Origin: Lotus japonicus
Taxonomy: Eukaryota; Streptophyta; Magnoliopsida; Fabales; Fabaceae
Length of the DNA: 64,000 bases
Assembly (NCBI RefSeq): GCF_012489685.1
Contig: NC_080043.1
Location: 43,849,127 to 43,913,126 of the forward strand
Direction of reading: 5' to 3'
Numbering within the stretch: the first letter of the stretch is position 1; each line of letters begins with the position of its first letter. A program made the position numbers and the translations under genes. Of the stretch, positions 58,563-64,000 are shown piece by piece. Under the pieces are notes generated by a model, which worked only from the letters and a program-made list of their open reading frames with translations, searched no databases and was not told where the DNA came from.

Positions 58563-59404
58563 ATCAACTATTTTCTTGTGACCATAGTCTTTTAGAGAGA
58601 GAGAAAGAGAGTGGTAGGAAGAGAAAAAGAGAGTGATACATGGGGGAGAATTTAAATTTTTATTATATCAAGAAAATAAGCTACTAATTTAATCCATATT
58701 TTTTTTGTCCATTTGAGTTTAATATATTTTGGATGAATAATTATCCATTTAAAAAATTAAGCGGTCCATCTAAGTCAATTAATTTAATTTTACAATTGAA
58801 TGGATAAGATCAATTTAATTGTGGGTGCAGATGGACTAAAAATTATAAAAAGGATTTATAGAGGTTAAATTTGATGAATAAGTGCTCATGGAAATCCTTC
58901 ACTTGACTAGACCTAAGTGGATGACTAGATAAAAGGAATCACGTATGTAAAAGAATTTAGGACATCAGAAAAATAAACTACAGTCCTCTAGGGGTTATCC
59001 ATGGACCTCTAAGTCTCTGGTCTATATGTCCACCAACTCTGACCATTTAAGCTATCTTTCTAAGACATCATGTATGCAAAATGATATTATTTTATATTTA
59101 TTTAAAATGTGGTACTAAAAATGTTGCTTAAATAGTGATTTCCTACATTTTTTTTGAATAAAGATTATAATATTAAAGACTTTATTTGTATAAATATTTT
59201 TTTTGAAATAGTTTTTCATTAGGGCATTTAAGTCCTTTTGTAGAAATATCTCTTTCTTTTCTTCCACTTGCTGCTCAACTAAACGAAAGTAAAGAAAAGT
59301 TTTCACATTCTTTTCTTTCATTTTTTCTCCAACCAAACAATCTAATAAATCCTCTCACTCTCACTTTTCTTTCTCTTACTTTCCTTCAATTTCTCTCTTT
59401 ATCG
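58563..59404. other. AT-rich intergenic region
   Basis: No gene or defined repeat is seen. A (GA)-rich tract lies near 58596-58632. Confidence 0.4.
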
Positions 59405-60300
59405 GCAAGATACCCTAAAATCGACTCGAAACCCAAAAAATCGACCTGAAACCCTCAAAATTGGCTGAAACCTTCAAATCAACTTAAAACCCTAAAATTA
59501 ACATGAAACCCTAAAAATCGGCAAGAGCTCCTAAAACCGACCCGAAACCCAAAAAATAACAAGAAACCCAAAAACCAACCTGAACCTAAAACCGTCTTGA
59601 AACCCAAAAATCAACCCAAAATCCTATCAACTTATTTACAGTTTCAGAGTATTCTGCCGATTATAAGCTTTCGAGCTGATTTTAAGATTTTGGGCCGATT
59701 TTTTGGGGTTTCAGACCGATTTTAGGGTTTTGTCCCAATTTTAAGATTTTGGGCCGATTTCACGATGTAGGATTGATTTATAGGATTTCACACCGATTTT
59801 AGTGTTTTAGACTGATTTTAAGTTTTATTATTGCCGATTTAAGGATTCAAGCGAATTTTAGGGGTGTTCTAGCCGATTTTAGGGTTTTGTTTTTTGCTAA
59901 TTTTATGGTTTTGAGTTGATTTTAAGCTTTTGGATCGATTTTAGTGTTTTGGACCAATTTGAAGCTTTTGGGCCGTTTTCAAGGTGTAGTGCCATTTTTA
60001 GGATTTCTGGCTGACTTTAGTATTTCAGACCAATTTTAGGGTTTCGTGCGGCTTTGAAGGTTTTCAGGTCGATATTAGGCCTTATTTTTCGATTTTTGAC
60101 TAATTTTAGGGTCTTGCGCTGCTTTTTAGAGTTTAAGGTCAGTTTAGGATTTTATGCCGATTCTAAGGTTTTAGGCCAATTTTAGAGTTTATGGTTGTTT
60201 TTGGAGGTTTCATGCCAATTTTAGTGCTTGAGACCTATTTTAAGGTTTGTTGTCAATTTTAGAGTTTATTATCGATTTTGTGTTTTAGTGTCAGTTGTTG
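59405..60300. repeat. Head-to-head minisatellite with TTTAGGG-like core
   Basis: Degenerate units of about 20-24 bp. From about 59405 to 59635 they read gaaaccctaaaatcgacc-like; from about 59645 to 60300 the opposite strand's version, ggccgattttagggttttg-like, continues. The orientation flips near 59640. The core ttttagggttt contains the plant telomere heptamer. No coding potential. Confidence 0.75.
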
Positions 60301-60630
60301 ACCCAAATACAATTTTATATATGTTTCTTGTATTAAATCCACTTTTAAAAATAATTTTTGAATGAAATCCAGTTGTAAACTAGTTTTGAAAATATCTAGT
60401 TTAAAACCAGTTGTTAAGTATATCCAGATTTTAAAATCGATTTTTAAGCATATTCATATTTTTAAAACTGTTTTGAATAATAAACCAAACCATATGAATA
60501 GATTATTTTTTGGTAAGTAGGAAAAATTATATATAAATGGATTTAAAGTGAATATGTTTTAGATTTTAAAAAAAAGGGAATATGTTTTATTTTCCGATAT
60601 CGAAGAAAATAAGTGAATATGTTTTGGTTT

Positions 60631-62419
60631 GGGTAAATAGCCAAGTTGGTCTCTGAATGTGTAAGCCGCCTTCAAGTTGGTCCCTAAACTTCTAAAATGC
60701 CTCCCGTGGTCCCTAAATGTGGCAAAACACATTCATGTTAGTCCCCGACGTTAAAAAAATGAGACTGCCGTTAACAGAAGACTGACCTGGAATTTTATTT
60801 TCCATCAATGAGTGCTGATGTGGAAATTATTTAGTTTTCCCCAAAAATGTAACTCCCAGGACACGTGTCAGAGACTGATAGGCAGAAATGGTGGTCAAAT
60901 TGGTCTCTGCTACCTTAATTAACTTAAGACAAAATTAAACAACCAACCTTCATCTTGCTTATAAAAAAAAAAATCAACCTTCATCTTCCTCCTCCTCCCT
61001 CAACCTTCATCTTCTTCCTCCCAACCCCTTCAAAATTAGAAACCCAACACCATTGAAGCCCCACCAAACACCACCACTACCACCACCAAATCCCCTCTCT
61101 CACCCAACACCACCACCACCACCGAAACCCTCTTCCACCAACACCAACCTCCCTCAACCTTCATCTTCTTCCACCAAATCAAATCTCAGATTCGGAGGCT
61201 CCAAATCCAGCTACTCCACCAGATGCGAGATTTCGACAAAGGTGGAGACTTTGCATCTGCATCTGAGTTGTCCAGTTTCGCATCTAGTTGAGAACTGAGA
61301 GGGATTTTGCAAGGAGAAGTGGGTGGGGTGGAGAAAGGTTTTGGATTGAGTGAGAGGAAAGAGTTTATGGGAAGTAGGAAAGTTGAGAACTTTGAGATTG
61401 CAATAAGAAGAAGATGGGGGTTTGAAGAGAAAAAATATGAACACAAAATCTGAAAATCTGAACAAGATGGGTTGAAAACTCTCATTGTGAAAATTACCTC
61501 ATTGTTGAAGTTTACTGGGTTCAATTTGTCATGAAGTTCAAAGCTTTTTGGATCTGAATGCTATTATTACCACTTTTTCTTTCAGAGTGTTGTGCAAGGA
61601 TGCTCTGGATGCATTTAGGTTGACGTTTAATAGAGGAATGACACCAAACTCTGTTACCCTTTCCAGTATGTTACCAGTATTAGGAGAATTTGGATTTTTT
61701 AAGTCGGGAATGGAAGTCCGTGCATTTACTTTGAGGATGGGTATTGAGTCTGATATTTTTATTGTTAATTCTATGATAGATACATTCAAATTGTGGATGC
61801 TTAAACCTTACTCAGAATGTCTTTAATATTTCTGTCAGCCAGGGATGAAGTTTCCTACAATATACTAATAATGGGCTCTTCTGAAACAAGTGAATGTTTT
61901 GAGTCTCTAAGTTTGTTTTCAGAAATGATACTCTCGGGCATGAGTCTCTCGGTTTGATTTTCAATAGAAGAAGGTGAACAAAAATAAATTTAACATTAGA
62001 AAAAATTAGGGGTTTTAATTTTTTTTTTCTTGAATTAGAAATTTTTCTGGGTTTCTGAGTTTCAAATTTAAACTTTAAGATGAAGAAGATAATAGAGGTT
62101 GAAAATGATTAGGGATGAAGATGACAAAATTATGATAGAAATTCACTTTTTTTTTTTACATTGGGGACTAGTTTGCTACATACAGGGACTAATTTGATGT
62201 CTAAATTTTTTTCCCAACATTCCAGTTCCACGTAGGCATTCCACGTAAGTAAAAAAATTACAAAAAAAAGATTCAGTTAACGGCAGTCTCATTTTTTAAC
62301 GTCAAGGACTAGCGTGAATGTGTTTTGCCACATTCAGGGACCACGAGAGGCATTTTAAAAGTTTAGGGACCAACTTGAAGATGGCTTACAAATACAGGGA
62401 CCAAGTTGGCTATTTAACC
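60631..62419. mobile_element. Pack-MULE carrying a PPR gene fragment
   Basis: Inverted ends GGGTAAATAGCC and GGTTAAATAGCC (right end in reverse) extend with mismatches over about 150 bp. An exact 10-bp duplication gttttggttt flanks the element (60621-60630 and 62420-62429). No transposase is present. The interior holds two unlike coding-derived segments: a Pro/Thr-rich one at about 61050-61310 and a PPR fragment at 61560-61960. The right end lies 136 bp upstream of the start codon at 62556. Confidence 0.92.
61560..61960 (+). pseudogene. Captured pentatricopeptide-repeat (PPR) fragment
   Basis: The frame reads KDALDAFR, then GMTPNSVTLSSMLPVLGE, then GMEVRAFTLRMGIESDIFIV and NSMIDT, the alternating motifs of a plant PLS-class PPR protein. 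Shifting frame, it continues CGCLNLTQNVFNIS and then RDEVSYNILIMG...ESLSLFSEM. Comparison with the usual motif order suggests an internal deletion between NSMIDT and CGCLN plus at least two frameshifts. The fragment lacks any start or stop context. PPR proteins bind organellar RNA, but this piece cannot function as one. Confidence 0.85.
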
Positions 62420-62555
62420 GTTTTGGTTTGGTTCTAATTGACACAGAAGCACCGGCGGAAAGACCGAAGTGAGAGTAGTTAAGTTCTACTTGGTACCTCA
62501 AATCTTGTCTTGCCTCCATCTATTCCAATTTTTTATTACACACTCTTACAATAAA

Positions 62556-62763
62556 ATGCTTGGAGCTGAAGTAGCAGCTGCAACTTTCTCACCACTGTCA
62601 CTGTGGCTGCTTGCACCACCCACCCATTCCACTAGAACAACGCTGCTTCTTCCCAAAACAATCACAAATTCAACACCTCGCCCTCTGCATTTCTCTTTTC
62701 ACAAGACCTGTAGAACTACAAGACACGCCCATTTCGTTGCACAAGCCCTTTCTTCTTCTTCCG
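62556..62763 (+). CDS. First exon of an unrecognised, probably plastid-targeted protein
   Basis: An ATG in the context aaaATGC opens 69 codons plus one base, ending at a good donor (TTCCG|gtgaga). The peptide (MLGAEVAAATFSPLSLWL; later SFHKTCRTTRHAHFVAQA) is Ser/Thr/Arg-rich with few acidic residues, like a chloroplast transit peptide. No second exon was recognised before the window ends, so the first intron exceeds 1.2 kb. Protein identity is unknown. The leader before it is only about 126 bp from the Pack-MULE duplication. Confidence 0.6.
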
Positions 62764-63219
62764 GTGAGATTCTCAACTTTTTTTTTTGCTTTTTCATTAA
62801 TCTCCACGTTTTATATCCAATTTCATGCCCTAGTTTATTTCTTGTAACTGTTTCTAGGAATGCTGTTGCTACTTTGTAATAATGCAGACAGGGGAATCAA
62901 CTTTAATGGCTGTCTTACATTTCTGAAAATTATTATCATATGCCTCTGGGTGTTAGAGTAATCTTTACTATACAATGTGTCTTTTTTAATTAAATGTTAG
63001 ACTAATTAAAGGTTCATTTTGAATCCCGTCGGTGACTTGTTTTCATAAAGAATTGGAGGGATAGCATGTTAGTTTATAGAGGATTTCGCTTTTGAGATTG
63101 GCCTTTTTAACTTGTTTATTTAAATCTGTGCAACAAATATTCACCTAAAGGACAAGAAGAAAAAGTGAAAGTGAAAATTTTTTTTTGGGCTAGTTGCTGA
63201 CATTCAACATCTTCAATAG

Positions 63220-63371
63220 AAGGGCAGCCGGGTGCACAAAGCTCCCGCATACGCAGGTTCTGGGAAGGGGTCACGTCATTTGATGTATTTGTGCACAGTT
63301 TCCAGGACGAACCCGTGACCTCTGAGTCACATGACAACAACTTTACTATTGCGCCAAGGCTCCCCTTAGTG
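63220..63371 (-). mobile_element. Au-type SINE
   Basis: On the minus strand a tRNA-like head carries an A box (tggcgcaatagtaaagttg) and a B box (ggtcacgggttcgtcc), and the body ends gggagctttgtgcacccgg, as in the plant Au SINE family. A 14-bp duplication aacatcttcaatag flanks it (63206-63219 and 63372-63385). It lies in the first intron of the preceding gene. Confidence 0.88.
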
Positions 63372-63385
63372 AACATCTTCAATAG

Positions 63386-64000
63386 TGATTAATAATTCCT
63401 CATATTAGGTGGATTATCTTGCTTGGTTTTGCAATGCTAAGATGTTAACAGGGCCAAATATCCCTGAGTTTGCAGATTTAAAATAGTAAAAAGTAAAAAC
63501 AAGCAGAAAAAGTTAGGTAGCAGGGATATCAGATTTTTAATAGTAAGTTCTTAGGAATGGAATTTTGTTTATATCTTTTGATTGCACTGAAAGAAATATG
63601 AAAGAATTTCTTGCATGTCATGTGGCATGTCAGAAACATCTTTTAATTAGAAAAAGTGGGAATAAGAGCAACCGAGGAATGCTAACTTTTACTTTAGGGT
63701 TGCTTAAAAAATTGTTCTGGTTATTAGGAGTCTGAAGTCAGTGTTTACATGTTCTGTTCTATATAAACCACTTTTATGTTATACTGGCAATAATTTGGCT
63801 CTATTTCTAACCTTTTGGTCACAAGAGATTGCACAAATTACTATGCTATGAAAACTATAGTAATTTCGATCACTATAATTTACATTGTTTTACATTAGAG
63901 TCAAATATAGCATTGATAACTACATAAAAAGAAATGCATACAGGGGAGATCAACAAAGAGCTTTTGTGATTATATATGCTTTGGTTAGTTTTATCCAAGA
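63386..64000. other. Intron or intergenic sequence to the window end
   Basis: No exon, repeat or RNA gene is recognised. It is probably part of the first intron of the gene starting at 62556. Confidence 0.4.

Noticed and set aside
59405..60300. A telomere or simple interstitial telomeric repeat
   Set aside because: The heptamer is embedded in a longer degenerate unit and the array inverts; there are no runs of perfect TTTAGGG.
63220..63371. A tRNA gene
   Set aside because: A and B boxes are present but no cloverleaf can be drawn, and target duplications flank it; it is a SINE.
1..64000. A biosynthetic gene cluster around the prenyltransferase
   Set aside because: The next host genes are about 39 kb and 50 kb away and unrelated; everything between is repeats.

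Overview
This is a repeat-dominated stretch of a flowering-plant (dicot) nuclear genome, most likely from a legume. The base composition is AT-rich, genes carry short exons and GT-AG introns, and the repeats are typical plant families: Ty3/gypsy elements of the Tat and Athila type, Ty1/copia, a Cassandra-like 5S-bearing TRIM, an Au-type SINE, Mutator-like elements (MULEs), PIF/Harbinger-like and hAT-like miniatures, and a Helitron 3' end. The species cannot be fixed from sequence alone.

Three host genes are supported. (1) Minus strand, 8454-12542: a complete six-exon gene for a plastid long-chain prenyl diphosphate synthase of the solanesyl type. The spliced frame is 419 codons and every junction phase agrees. 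(2) Minus strand, 51266-52369: a complete four-exon gene for a small secreted X8 (CBM43) protein of 112 residues. (3) Plus strand, 62556 onward: the first exon of an unrecognised gene with a plastid-transit-like N-terminus, running off the window. Scattered exon-like pieces in 1-2465 could not be assigned.

Layout: 2466-4052 solo LTR; 4297-4327 Helitron 3' end; 4695-5917 MULE; 8454-12542 prenyltransferase gene; 13606-29672 a Ty3/gypsy element sitting in a degenerate (ACC)n block and split by a second, pol-less Ty3/gypsy element (17059-27689); 31473-32731 and 33932-34710 two relatives of the first MULE; 35491-51198 a tandem duplication of a degraded copia fragment plus flank. Copy A has grown to about 12.8 kb through a Tat-type fragment, an Athila-type element and a foldback MITE, while copy B stays near 2.7 kb and carries one LINE tail. 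Then follow the X8 gene; 52850-56320 nested DNA transposons with an (ACC)n block; a second (ACC)n block; 57320-57840 a LINE-type RNase H relic; 57898-58562 a Cassandra-like TRIM; 59405-60300 a head-to-head TTTAGGG-containing minisatellite; and 60631-62419 a Pack-MULE carrying part of a PPR gene, ending 136 bp before the start codon of the last gene.

The host genes do not form a pathway or cluster. The interest lies in the transposon archaeology: many insertions keep exact target-site duplications, so their order can be read, and several elements carry gene-derived or antisense coding segments. I found no evidence for a novel multi-gene system.
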